DNA of 55,794 bases from a virus: the IMG/VR virus record IMGVR_UViG_3300048919_000576, positions 1-55,794 of that record; one strand, written 5' to 3'. Shown one piece after another: positions 49,001 through 55,794 of this stretch. The notes under the pieces were generated by a model. The model was given only the letters and a program-made list of their open reading frames with translations. It was not told where the DNA came from and searched no databases. Made by a program: the position numbers and the translations under genes. Numbering within the stretch: position 1 is the stretch's first letter; the number at the start of each line of letters is the position of its first letter.

Positions 49001-49580
49001 AGCCAACATCACCCAGCTTGAACAGGTGGTGGCCACCAACGCTTCGGCAACGGCGACGAAAATTGACCAGCTGAATGTTTCGGTTGATCAGAACTCAGCA
49101 GCTATTCAGCAGACGTCCACCGCCTACGCGGATACGGCGGGCAAGCTGACGACTATGTGGTCGGTGAAGATGCAGGTCACGGCAAACGGACAGTACGTCG
49201 CCGCTGGCATTGGCCTTGGGATCGAGAACACTGGCGCAGGCTTGCAAAGCCAGTTTCTGGTTGCTGCTGACCGGTTCGCCATCGTCAACACCATTGCAGG
49301 CGGCGCCATCTCGGTTCCGTTTGCGGTGCAGGGCGGGCAGGTGTTCATGAATGCTGCTTTCATCCAAGACGCTTCGATTGGAAACGCCAAGATTGGCTTC
49401 TTCATTCAGTCGGATAACTACATCGCCGGCGTACAGGGATGGCGCATCGACAAGGCCGGCAACTTCGAGTTGAACAGCCCTCTTGGCGGCGGCGCTCGTC
49501 AAACCATCAACAACAACGGCGGCAAGGTGTTTGATGAGAACGGCGTCAAGCGTTATCAGTGGGGGAATTTGAACGCATGA
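46011..49580 (+). CDS. J: Tip attachment protein J
   Basis: 1189 residues, the longest gene. GGAGG lies before MGAALQMEVHGEKSG. The N-terminal part (AVAKMLIAMGEGEFAGNPTA and later NYNPETRSYTGIWDGTFKQA) is the conserved lambda J/host-specificity core. Fibronectin-like segments follow at about 620-790 (TLTSASVISQGLSVATMTIA), then a coiled coil and a C-terminal DUF1983-like region (TTMWSVKMQVTANGQYVAAG). It recognises the receptor on the host surface. Confidence 0.95.
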   Translation: MGAALQMEVHGEKSGSSKPKTPTEAPDSLRSVAVAKMLIAMGEGEFAGNPTAQDIYLDNTPLQDPQGNMNFPNVKFEYRNGSIEQDYIQGIPSVENETTLGIELRSGTPWVRAITNTDLSAVRLRFAWPMLQSVDANGNVNGYRIEYKVELATDGGTYQQVLSEAVDGKTGSIYERTRRIDLPAATSGWLMRVTRITPNQNNPNKIADTMNIAGFTEVIDAKLRYPNTALLYIEFSAEQFRSIPAVTVDTLLKKLPVPSNYNPETRSYTGIWDGTFKQAWSDNPAWMTYDITVSDRFGLGRRIKPWQVDKWELYRIAQYCDQLVPDGKGGQEPRFLCSLNLQGKADAWSLLRDISAIYRGMTYWAQGQVFSLSDMPRATDFDFAYTRANVIDGKFTYSSASERTRYSRALISYDNPSNNYDTDVTAVTDPKLQRRYGDNPLEISAIGCTRESEAQRRGKWALLTNSRDRAITFKVGLDGRIPLPGYVIPVADELLAGRPIGGRISEVAGRTIKLDRDTQAKAGDRLILNLPNGTCEGRTVQSVAGRAITVTANYSVAPESELVWALDADDLAVPLYRVTAVSRPEPGVFEISAVQYDPSKFAHIDTGARLEERPISVIPITVVPPPASVTLTSASVISQGLSVATMTIAWPAVPGAVGYDIEWRKDSGNWIKLQRTGMTNVDVVGIYAGAYVARVRAVSAFDISSQWRNSILTNLSGKQGLPPALAFLTATPLLFGIYLKWGFPTGAEDSQRTEIWYGPTTSLEAATKLTDLAYPQSDFSMLGLRAGVTFYFWGRIVDKIGNIGPWYPIGMGVQGQSSSDAAAILEMIAGQITETELGEDLLAEIEKIPGLQAQIDALDGLKGYDPEATYEEYDLVVQGKRIYQATGPVPVETPPPNPAYWLDVGQTVETANGLAQQVATNTAEIIELDGVVTAQASATQTLRAAYREDDGVGDLTDAMKGWTSTASIATESKVRASENEATAQRITTFDAKIAANEANITQLEQVVATNASATATKIDQLNVSVDQNSAAIQQTSTAYADTAGKLTTMWSVKMQVTANGQYVAAGIGLGIENTGAGLQSQFLVAADRFAIVNTIAGGAISVPFAVQGGQVFMNAAFIQDASIGNAKIGFFIQSDNYIAGVQGWRIDKAGNFELNSPLGGGARQTINNNGGKVFDENGVKRYQWGNLNA

Positions 49581-49900
49581 GTGCTTATGGCGTGAGAATC
49601 TGGGGCGCCGACGGGGCGCTCCAACTAGACGAAAACTCTTTCACGATTCGAGTTGTGCTGTCGACACTGGTAACTTTTCCAGTCGGGCCGAAAAGCAGTC
49701 AGGACTTCTCTGTCCCTGGTGTTGGGCCAAGCAACGGAACAGCCATCGTGATTCCGAACGGGACGTACAACGTCAACCAAATGCAGTTTGAGACTGAAAT
49801 GCTCGACGGTGTAGCTCGGGTTTACAACCACACGCGCACCTATGCAGCCAGCAACGTTTCGTCTGGAACAATGCGCCTTATCGTAATGAGGTGGGGCTGA
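49577..49900 (+). CDS. Small tail-tip accessory protein
   Basis: The ATG overlaps the J stop. The 107-residue protein begins MSAYGVRIWGADGALQLDEN, and a similar phrase, YGMRLWDGAGKLLFDSGTPN, recurs inside the next protein, so the two share a repeated beta module. Placed between J and the fibre, it probably decorates the tip. Confidence 0.75.
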   Translation: MSAYGVRIWGADGALQLDENSFTIRVVLSTLVTFPVGPKSSQDFSVPGVGPSNGTAIVIPNGTYNVNQMQFETEMLDGVARVYNHTRTYAASNVSSGTMRLIVMRWG

Positions 49901-50580
49901 TGGCTTATGGTCTTGAGTTCAGCAATAACAACAATGTGGTCACGCTCGATTCCGAGTTTTCTCGGTTGATGGTGATCTCTTCGGGGAGGTTTGCACCAAC
50001 GGAGGAGGGAGGGCTCGGCTCAACGACGTATTTCGCACAGCCAGTGACTTCGCAGGAGCCTCCGCTGGTATTTGTGCGTCCTGATACTGTCAATGCGGTT
50101 GCGGGCTTGTGTCAGATGAGGCTGATCGGATCGGCTGGCAACTGGACCGGGTTTTATGTTCGGGCCTACAACGCGCTCACAGCTCAGCCCAACGGAAGAT
50201 ATTTTGTGGCTGCCTTCGCTGCGCAGGCCGTTGCTCAATACGGCATGCGCTTGTGGGACGGTGCTGGGAAACTTCTGTTCGATTCAGGAACACCAAATGC
50301 CACGTTCACCCGGGCTTTCCAAAACTGGAACTACGTCACCTATGACCTCGATGCGCAAGGGCTCACCCGCATCTATTACTCGGTTCCGTTCGACTTCCCA
50401 CAAAACGAATTCATGCTCCTGAACACGTTCGGCATGCCGATGACTTCGGGCAGTGGGATTCCCCGAAACCTCTACTGCTGGTGGGACTTTCCCAACAACA
50501 AGCTCTACGCGATCACTGTTGCTGCATCAAATCCGTTCGCTTTTTTCCTTCCGGCAGTTTTCGCAAAACAAGCCGCTTAA
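49900..50580 (+). CDS. Tail-tip accessory protein (DUF6453-like)
   Basis: ATG overlaps the previous stop by one base. MAYGLEFSNNNNVVTLDSEF and the late WNYVTYDLDAQGLTRIYYSV belong to a family found after J in Pseudomonas phages. It carries an internal copy of the YG-x-R-x-W-D-G module. 226 residues. Exact role unknown. Confidence 0.75.
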   Translation: MAYGLEFSNNNNVVTLDSEFSRLMVISSGRFAPTEEGGLGSTTYFAQPVTSQEPPLVFVRPDTVNAVAGLCQMRLIGSAGNWTGFYVRAYNALTAQPNGRYFVAAFAAQAVAQYGMRLWDGAGKLLFDSGTPNATFTRAFQNWNYVTYDLDAQGLTRIYYSVPFDFPQNEFMLLNTFGMPMTSGSGIPRNLYCWWDFPNNKLYAITVAASNPFAFFLPAVFAKQAA

Positions 50581-50600
50581 TCAATTTAAAGGATGCTTCC

Positions 50601-51602
50601 ATGCCCTGGCACAGATTGGGTACGGTTTCTGTCACCCAAAATTCAAGCACCGTGACCGGCGTAAACACTGCCTTCGCGGCAAATACTCGGATTGGGGATG
50701 CCTTCATTGGCCCTGATGGGCGTCTGTATGAGCTTGCGAATGTCGCGAGCGATACGGTGATTTCAATCAGCCCGCCTTACCTTGGGCCAACCGCGTCGAA
50801 TGCGACCTATGCAGTCGCTCCGGTGCAAGGCTACCAAAAAGCCTTGAGTGACGAGGTGCGAAGCTGGGTCAACGCTTATGGCCAGAAAATGGCCGCCCTC
50901 GGCACAACCGGAAACTACGACATTCTGCCGTTGAGCAAGGGCGGAACCGGGATCGCCGCGAACAACAATTCCGAGCTGTTGGCCGGCATCGGCGCAATGC
51001 CCTCTGCGGGCGGCTCGTACGCGCCCGCTTTCAACTCGCTGCGCGTTACCGCCGGCGCGGTGCCTTCAGCAGGCGGCGGCTTCCTTGGATGGAACGAGAC
51101 TGGAAATGGCAGTGGCATGTCGGGCGCTGTGTCCTTCACCTGCAATCAGGGTGGCGGGACGGGTGGTTTCAGCTGGCGCTCAGTGAATGCCGGCAACACC
51201 GCCGGCGGCCCGTTCATGACTTACTCATATGCAGGCGTACTGAACGTTCCTGTCGGACTTCAGCTTGCCGGTCGTAATGTCGTCGAGAGCGGCTCCAATG
51301 CCAACGGCAACTGGGTTCGATTTGCAGATGGAACTCAGCTGTGCACGTTCACGACCGGTTCTATCGGTGCTGGCACGGTTGTAGGCAACAGTTGGACCAG
51401 CGTTCCTGCGACGTGGACGTTTCCGGCGGCTTTCGTTGCCGGGTCTGAGCCGGTTGTGACGGGAACGCCCAACACTGGTAACGGTGTAATCGGTCTCAAC
51501 TCTCCTCCGACCCCCACAAATGTTTCTTGGGTGCGCGTGGCCTTTTACAGCGATGCGACGGCACGCGCTTCTCGCCTCCAGGCTGTTGGTCGATGGTTTT
51601 AA
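50601..51602 (+). CDS. Tail fibre protein
   Basis: Start MPWHRLGTVSVTQNSSTVTG after AAAGGATG. The N-terminal 90 residues (ANTRIGDAFIGPDGRLYELA) are a conserved attachment domain. Next is SKGGTGIAANNNSELLAGIG, the common phage fibre repeat, then a Gly/Ser-rich shaft and a C-terminal region (GIGLN-like; RVAFYSDATARASRLQAVGR). The 333-residue length suits a short side fibre. It would bind sugars on the host. Confidence 0.88.
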   Translation: MPWHRLGTVSVTQNSSTVTGVNTAFAANTRIGDAFIGPDGRLYELANVASDTVISISPPYLGPTASNATYAVAPVQGYQKALSDEVRSWVNAYGQKMAALGTTGNYDILPLSKGGTGIAANNNSELLAGIGAMPSAGGSYAPAFNSLRVTAGAVPSAGGGFLGWNETGNGSGMSGAVSFTCNQGGGTGGFSWRSVNAGNTAGGPFMTYSYAGVLNVPVGLQLAGRNVVESGSNANGNWVRFADGTQLCTFTTGSIGAGTVVGNSWTSVPATWTFPAAFVAGSEPVVTGTPNTGNGVIGLNSPPTPTNVSWVRVAFYSDATARASRLQAVGRWF

Positions 51603-51615
51603 TCGGGAGTAATAA

Positions 51616-51906
51616 ATGATCATCAAACTTTCACCCATTCGCATGGATGGAGTTATGACGGTGTCCAAATTCGGGGATGCCCTCACCATTGATGGCGAAA
51701 CGTTCGATTTCACGGCTTTGCCAGACGGGGCAACATTGCCTGCGGATGCGGTCGGCTGCCCGCGCGTCGCTCAGCCGGTTGAGCGCGTCGGCGGCCAACT
51801 GATCATCACCCTGTCGCTACCGATCACCACGGACGCCAGTGAAGCCGCATGTTTCCCCGCTGATATTGCCAACCCGCCTGACGGCGAAGTGAGTCTGCCT
51901 CGATGA
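51616..51906 (+). CDS. Hypothetical fibre-linked protein
   Basis: A GGGAG site precedes MIIKLSPIRMDGVMTVSKFG. The 96-residue product recurs next to Pseudomonas fibres; the acidic DGETFDFTALPDGATLPADA core fits a small beta protein. It may be a fibre-assembly helper. It overlaps the next gene by 4 nt. Confidence 0.7.
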   Translation: MIIKLSPIRMDGVMTVSKFGDALTIDGETFDFTALPDGATLPADAVGCPRVAQPVERVGGQLIITLSLPITTDASEAACFPADIANPPDGEVSLPR

Positions 51907-52139
51907 ATATCGATTTCAGCAAAGTCATCACCGCCGAGCAGCGCAAAGCGGATCAGCTCAAGGCCGAACTTGACGCGGTCTACGCGCTGCGCCGCGCCGC
52001 CTATCAAGCGGAGTCTGATCCGGTGCGTCTGGAGATCGCTTACGACGCATTGAGCCAAGGCCTTGAGCCTGACTTTACGCCTTGGGTGAAATCGGTTGCA
52101 GCGATCAAAGCGCGATACCCATTACCGACTTCAAACTGA
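51903..52139 (+). CDS. Putative tail-fibre assembly helper
   Basis: Coupled start. MNIDFSKVITAEQRKADQLK and DPVRLEIAYDALSQGLEPDF give a helical 78-residue protein. The position after fibre and N-terminal 'ITAEQR' phrase recall fibre chaperones of the DUF4376 type. Confidence 0.6.
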   Translation: MNIDFSKVITAEQRKADQLKAELDAVYALRRAAYQAESDPVRLEIAYDALSQGLEPDFTPWVKSVAAIKARYPLPTSN

Positions 52140-52157
52140 TCAATGATGAACACCCGG

Positions 52158-52179
52158 CCGCCCATGAGGCGGTTTTTTT
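52158..52179 (+). terminator. Terminator before the endolysin
   Basis: CCGCC-CATGA-GGCGG followed by seven T. Confidence 0.8.
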
Positions 52180-52195
52180 GTGCCTGGAGATAGTG

Positions 52196-52618
52196 ATGAC
52201 TGCAACCGAAAAAGATCGAGACATCCTCGCGCGCACGCTGTGGGGCGAGGCTCGCGGCGAAGGGACTGCCGGCCAGATCGCCGTGGCCTGGACGATTCGC
52301 AACCGCGTGTTTGATGGGAGGGAAAAATCGTGGTGGGGTGAGGGCTACGCTGGCGTTTGCCAGGCAAAGTACCAGTTCAGCTGCTGGAACAAGACCGACC
52401 CGAACTATCAGTTCCTGATTGGCGTGAAGCAGATTCCGTTCCGCGAGCTGGCGCAGTGTCGGATCGCGGCTGACCAGGTGATCGATGGGAAAGTGCCCGA
52501 TCCTACCGGCGGTGCCACGCACTACTACGCCACCAGCATCAAGGCCCCGGCCTGGGCGGCGAAGGCAAAGCAGACCCTCAAGTTGGGTGGTCACGTGTTC
52601 TTTAGGGATGTGCCGTGA
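52196..52618 (+). CDS. Endolysin, SleB-type cell wall hydrolase
   Basis: GGAG is before MTATEKDRDILARTLWGEAR. WGEARGEG with Glu18 as the likely catalytic acid, and AVAWTIRNRV, are the Hydrolase_2 (SleB/CwlJ) signature. It cuts peptidoglycan after the holin opens the membrane. No signal peptide is present. 140 residues. The Rz gene starts one base after its stop overlap. Confidence 0.9.
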   Translation: MTATEKDRDILARTLWGEARGEGTAGQIAVAWTIRNRVFDGREKSWWGEGYAGVCQAKYQFSCWNKTDPNYQFLIGVKQIPFRELAQCRIAADQVIDGKVPDPTGGATHYYATSIKAPAWAAKAKQTLKLGGHVFFRDVP

Positions 52619-53142
52619 TGGTCGTACCTTGGAAAGAGGTGGGCGCGCTTGTGCTGGTGCTCGCCGGCTTCGGCAGCGCCTGGCAGTTTCAGGACTGGCG
52701 TTATGGGCAACAGTTGGCGGAGCAGGCGAGGCTGAGCGCGGAAACCCTCAATCAATTGACCATCGCAGCAGCTACCGCCCAACAGGTCGAGCAGGACAAG
52801 CGCCTGGCGCTCGAGCAGAAGCTTTCGGCCAGCGAGAAAACCCACTTCGAGAAAATGACCGATGCCCAACGTGACCAAGATCGCCTGCGTGATCGCCTTG
52901 CCACTTCTGATCTGCGGCTGTCAGTCCTCCTCGACGCAACCGACGTTGCCAAAGGCTGCGACATGCCTGCCACCGCCGGCGCCGGCGGCGTGGATCATGC
53001 AGCCGTACGCGCCCGACTTGACCCAGCGCATGCTCAACGAATTATCGCCATTACCGACACCGGTGACCGGGGACTGATAGCGCTGCAGGCGTGCCAGGCG
53101 TATGTGAAGGCTGTCAGCGCCTCCGATCCCGCGCTTCCCTGA
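52618..53142 (+). CDS. Rz: Rz-like i-spanin
   Basis: One membrane segment (about 8-20, VGALVLVLAGFGSAW) and then a long coiled periplasmic helix (LNQLTIAAATAQQVEQDKRL; DAQRDQDRLRDRLATSDLRL) make a standard inner-membrane spanin. The Rz1 gene is nested inside in the +1 frame. ATG at 52618 overlaps the endolysin stop. Together they fuse inner and outer membranes at lysis. Confidence 0.9.
   Translation: MVVPWKEVGALVLVLAGFGSAWQFQDWRYGQQLAEQARLSAETLNQLTIAAATAQQVEQDKRLALEQKLSASEKTHFEKMTDAQRDQDRLRDRLATSDLRLSVLLDATDVAKGCDMPATAGAGGVDHAAVRARLDPAHAQRIIAITDTGDRGLIALQACQAYVKAVSASDPALP
52862..53077 (+). CDS. Rz1: Rz1-like o-spanin lipoprotein
   Basis: The frame is +1 to Rz and lies fully inside it. MPNVTKIACVIALPLLICGC ends in a lipobox-like ICGC (Cys20); the mature part is Pro-rich (CLPPPAPAAW), as Rz1 proteins are. 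71 residues. Confidence 0.85.
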   Translation: MPNVTKIACVIALPLLICGCQSSSTQPTLPKAATCLPPPAPAAWIMQPYAPDLTQRMLNELSPLPTPVTGD

Positions 53143-53446
53143 GAAGGCGCTGATTTTCGTGGAAGAGGTGGTCCCTCTGGTGCGCCACGTCCGCAAATCT
53201 GCGCTTTTCGCTCAGCAAATCCCCCTCGGCGTACTGAAGCTTTGCCCTAAGAGAATTTCTCTCCTGGGTGAGCGCGTCATTGTCACGAACCAATCCCTCA
53301 ATATTTTCAATTGCCCGATCGAGCTTGAGGGTGAGCGCTTCGAATTCGTTTTCATACATCCTGAGCTGATGCCGGCAGGTTTCGAGCGAAGTCGGGGTAC
53401 CGAGCCAATCGTCGGTGTCTTCTATATAGAGGGGATCCACGGGCAT
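53114..53446 (-). CDS. Coiled-coil hypothetical protein
   Basis: MPVDPLYIEDTDDWLGTPTS starts a 110-residue protein whose body is one long coiled coil (ENEFEALTLKLDRAIENIEG). It overlaps the Rz 3' end by 29 nt on the other strand. Ribosome site is weak (AAGG). Similar minus-strand genes close the right ends of Pseudomonas prophages. Confidence 0.65.
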   Translation of the reverse strand: MPVDPLYIEDTDDWLGTPTSLETCRHQLRMYENEFEALTLKLDRAIENIEGLVRDNDALTQERNSLRAKLQYAEGDLLSEKRRFADVAHQRDHLFHENQRLLREARDRRR

Positions 53447-53518
53447 GCCTTGCTGAGTACTGGTTTTATATACAGTAATCGAGGCGCAGGGAGCGGGCGA
53501 GGATGAAGCGACGAACTG

Positions 53519-53728
53519 TCAGTCGGGTGTCATCAAAACGGCGAGCGTCATCTTGATGAATTCCTCGTTCTTGTCGATTGCCCAAAGCGCTCCGCGGACA
53601 TTCTCGGCCACATCGGCCGATCCGCGCTGCTCGACCCAGTTCGAGAGCTCCATGATGGCGGCTTCGAGGGCGAGTTGGTTTTCGTTGATCTTGAAAAGCA
53701 GGGAAGGGAGTAGGTCAGAGTTGGGCAT
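53519..53728 (-). CDS. Small hypothetical protein, 69 residues
   Basis: GAGGAAACC precedes MPNSDLLPSLLFKINENQLA. A helical protein with no known motif (WVEQRGSADVAENVRGALWA), common near the right end of these phages. It is minus-strand and separate from the lysis genes. Confidence 0.7.
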   Translation of the reverse strand: MPNSDLLPSLLFKINENQLALEAAIMELSNWVEQRGSADVAENVRGALWAIDKNEEFIKMTLAVLMTPD

Positions 53729-53970
53729 TTTCGGTTTCCTCTGTGGAGTAAACCAGAGTAGCAGGGTGTGTGTTCAGTCGGCAGAACGCCGTAGGAGGGC
53801 AAAGCACTGTAGGAAAATACAGCGCTAAGTTGTTGATTCTTATAGCATGTAAAGGCGATTTTTTACCCGGTAATTTTAGGGTGGTTTCCCTTTTATATCA
53901 GTAGCTTACGTTGATTCCGAAGTCACCTTGACATGGTGGTGGTGATTGGCGCGAGTTGTGGGTAGGGTGA
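53729..53970. other. AT-rich gene-free stretch
   Basis: No gene seen. It is T- and A-rich with TTTTTTACCC and other promoter-like runs, and could hold the promoter of the gene at 53728. Confidence 0.4.
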
Positions 53971-54582
53971 TTACCAATTTGGAAAATTTAGGATCACAGA
54001 TGGCAGCTGTTCTGCTGCGACAAGGGGAACGAAATCGTCAGCGCGTCCCCACCACTCGTTGATGGGCATTACCGTATCGGCAAAACTCAAGAAGTAACCC
54101 TCCGGAACGATTTGTCCGATATTGGCTTTGGATAACACCGCTACACCTAGTAGTGCGAAAATCACTCGATCCGAGAGCTGGATTTTGCCCCGCTCAATAC
54201 AAGTCCGAGTTTTTCCATCCTTCACCGAAGCATTCGGCCAAAGGTCGAACCCGTCAGGTAACTCATCGCCGTGACCATGAGTGCAGCGATGGACGCCATA
54301 AATTACGTCTGCTATGTCGGGTAAGCCTCCAGGGGCTTTAGGGCTTTTCACAGCAATAGGCCAACGAGTGTCTTCCAAATTTATCCCCGGAAGACCCATC
54401 GGACCGAAAATAGCGTAGTTGTCTCGGATCAACTTCGTAAAGCGTGCATTGTTTTGTAGGTTGGGAAATATCTTCTTTGCAGTGCCATCTATCGCATTGC
54501 AAGCATGAAGCATTGCGAATTCATAATCGCCGATGGACCAGTCTTCGATCGCCTTTCGAACTGAATTACCAACACTAGCCAT
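53971..54582 (-). CDS. Accessory protein beside attR, possible HEPN RNase
   Basis: The 203-residue protein begins MASVGNSVRKAIEDWSIGDY and its first 50 residues are helical with FAMLHACNAIDGTAKKIF, similar in layout to HEPN domains. VHRCTHGHGDE contains R-x4-H (Arg99, His104), the catalytic form of HEPN RNases. These two clues together suggest an RNA-cutting defence protein. No partner gene is adjacent. It is the last gene before attR, a common cargo site. A different fold is possible. Confidence 0.55.
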   Translation of the reverse strand: MASVGNSVRKAIEDWSIGDYEFAMLHACNAIDGTAKKIFPNLQNNARFTKLIRDNYAIFGPMGLPGINLEDTRWPIAVKSPKAPGGLPDIADVIYGVHRCTHGHGDELPDGFDLWPNASVKDGKTRTCIERGKIQLSDRVIFALLGVAVLSKANIGQIVPEGYFLSFADTVMPINEWWGRADDFVPLVAAEQLPSVILNFPNW

Positions 54583-54819
54583 CAGAAATTCTCGCAGAAC
54601 TCCCTATGTGCTGTGGGAGCTCAAGGGAAAAAGTACATGCTCGGTACGATCTGGTAGCAGGCAGAACCTGTCAAGTGTTCAATCTCCGCTAGGTTGCGCA
54701 AAACCTCCTCTGGAGGCCGCGTGTTTTCGTTTGCATAAGCACAAAAAAACGGATGTTTTGCTAGGCGTAAAACAGGACGTTATCTTTATAAAACAATAGC
54801 TTGGGGAGCTACAGTCCCC
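54583..54819. promoter_or_regulatory. Right att arm
   Basis: No gene is seen. It has GCGCAAAAC at 54696-54704 in the same orientation as the left copies, and further AAAAC-containing motifs near 54757-54800, as expected for Int and IHF binding next to the core. Confidence 0.5.
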
Positions 54820-54869
54820 AGCATGGGGTGCTAGGGGTCGAGTGTTCGAATCACTCCGTCCCGACCATA
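54820..54869 (+). repeat. attR core (tRNA-Pro 3' fragment)
   Basis: Exact copy of 341-390: part of the anticodon arm through the T-arm, CCA and two more bases. The upstream half of the tRNA is missing, so it is not a working gene. It ends the prophage. Confidence 0.95.
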
Positions 54870-54883
54870 TAATTCAATGACTT

Positions 54884-54911
54884 AGCCCAATCTGAAAAGG
54901 TTGGGCTTTTT
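54884..54911 (+). terminator. Original host tRNA terminator
   Basis: AGCCCAA with TTGGGCT followed by T. In the uninfected chromosome it would end the tRNA-Pro transcript. Confidence 0.8.
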
Positions 54912-55332
54912 CATGCTTGGGGAATTTTGAGGGGGGGGCATCCCGTTTCTCTCCTCAAGATGGTCAGCGGCAGTCCTCTCGAATTGATTGCCTTCGATGC
55001 GGGCTCAGCCAAAGGCTGCGACGTCGGGCTGCGCGGGGTCATGCTGTCGTATACGCATGACTGCACCCATGCATGCTAGATGTCGATGAAAGCCATTACT
55101 CCCGATGTTAGACGGCATTTTTTCTAGAGTGTCGCGTCTGTGAGAGCGCCAATCAAATCTCTTGCTCTACAACTTAACACTTTCGAAATAACGCTATAGT
55201 GCTGATGTTACTTTGTAGGTCTGGTATATAGAAGTATATAGGTCGTAAGTATCTTTGACGCCAAGAACTATCGAACTATAGTTTTTTTGCTGCAGACAAA
55301 ATTCTATTTCTTGGATGATGAGGTGTTGCTAA
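54912..55332. other. Gene-free host stretch with a possible gene relic
   Basis: No full gene is supported. A 39-codon frame at 54960-55079 (LELIAFDAGSAKGCDVGLRG) lacks a ribosome site. AT-rich sequence at about 55180-55250 probably holds the promoter of the lectin-like gene. Confidence 0.4.
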
Positions 55333-55794
55333 ATGGAAAGTAAAATTCATGCAAATAAGGGCTGGCAGCGTATCGGGAAAATCCCATCGGCAGGCAATCT
55401 TTATGCAGATGGTACATGGTGCTTCAATACTCGCGAGCGAGACGCCAGAACCTGTGATGCTAAAGGATATGGTGTAGGCAAGGGCAATTACTACATTATG
55501 AATATTGATAAGGGGGACAAGAAGTATCCTTATAGCGGTGAGAAGGCAATAGTGGGGCAGGCAATATTTAGGGTCGGTGAGAATGGATCGCCAGAGGCGC
55601 TGGGTCTGCGAGGGGCGTTCAGGGGTGGTGAGGATGTGTGGATGATGATCAATGACACGTTCGACGGCCTTGATGACAATGACGGCTCCCTCCAACTCAG
55701 GTTTGTTCCGGCGGGAGGACGGTCGCTGGACCCTACAAACTCTCTCGGTGATCCCATCGGTACTCAATATCCAAAGGACACGTTCACGAACTAA
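55333..55794 (+). CDS. PA-IL (LecA)-like galactose-binding lectin
   Basis: GAGGT lies about nine nt before the ATG. The C-terminal half follows the PA-IL order: a strand IVGQAIFRVGENGS, then MMINDTFDGLDDNDGSLQLR. Compared with LecA, Asp of its YNDVPG turn and the Asn pair before SGSF lie at the matching spots, here as Asp108 and Asp-Asn (115-116), so calcium and sugar binding is plausible. 153 residues against about 121 in LecA, with an N-terminal extension (about 1-30). It is host DNA outside attR. Confidence 0.78.
   Translation: MESKIHANKGWQRIGKIPSAGNLYADGTWCFNTRERDARTCDAKGYGVGKGNYYIMNIDKGDKKYPYSGEKAIVGQAIFRVGENGSPEALGLRGAFRGGEDVWMMINDTFDGLDDNDGSLQLRFVPAGGRSLDPTNSLGDPIGTQYPKDTFTN

Noticed and set aside
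54960-55079. 39-codon frame in the right host flank
   Set aside because: No ribosome site or recognisable family; perhaps a relic.
1-55794. CRISPR array, retron, diversity-generating element or insertion sequence
   Set aside because: No regular spacer-repeat array, reverse transcriptase or transposase was seen; the only repeated sets are operators, iterons, arm sites and att cores.

Overview
The window is a complete lambda-like siphovirus prophage of about 54.5 kb, integrated into a tRNA-Pro(GGG) gene of a Pseudomonas-type chromosome, with a little host DNA on each side. The left flank ends a MerR-family regulator that lies just upstream of the tRNA; in Pseudomonas this gene normally follows ihfA. 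An exact 50-bp repeat of the 3' part of the tRNA (341-390 and 54820-54869) marks attL and attR. The right flank carries a terminator and a gene for a protein resembling the galactose-binding lectin PA-IL (LecA). A DUF1654 gene and the tRNA-Pro/MerR context favour a Pseudomonas fluorescens-group host.

Layout. (1) 448-14020, mostly minus strand: integrase, excisionase-like protein, many small accessory genes, a large C5-cytosine methyltransferase with degenerate repeats, a broken second methyltransferase, a DnaQ-like exonuclease, a Sak4-like recombination ATPase, a chain of overlapping micro-ORFs, an unusual 790-nt structured non-coding stretch, and an adenine-type methyltransferase. (2) 14353-18200: immunity region with two left and three right repressor operators, a LexA box, DUF1654, two tandem Doc/Fic-like genes, CI, Cro and a CII-like protein. 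(3) 18271-22776: Rha, an O-like replication protein with five iterons inside its gene, a P-like loader, NinB, NinG and a candidate late regulator. (4) 22796-25964: late-promoter candidate, accessory membrane protein, holin-like proteins and small genes. (5) 26025-37068: metallopeptidase, terminase, portal, head and major tail genes, interrupted by two accessory genes. (6) 37078-52139: G/GT frameshifting tail chaperones, tape measure, M, L, K, I, J and fibre genes, with an accessory cassette between K and I. (7) 52196-53142: SleB-type endolysin and nested Rz/Rz1. (8) 53114-54819: minus-strand accessory genes, including a possible HEPN protein beside attR.

The genes form a normal temperate programme. 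CI would bind both operator clusters and hold the prophage silent. PL would drive the left arm through int, and PR would drive cro, cII and replication. A Q-like factor would let late transcription pass the terminators that dot the right arm. Accessory genes are mostly monocistronic, relatively AT-rich or on the opposite strand, which marks them as morons. The most unusual signals are the structured RNA region with a tRNA-like element (12467-13258), the tandem Doc-like pair, the relic of a second K gene, and the methyltransferase repeats. All functional calls are from reading the sequence; no database search was run.
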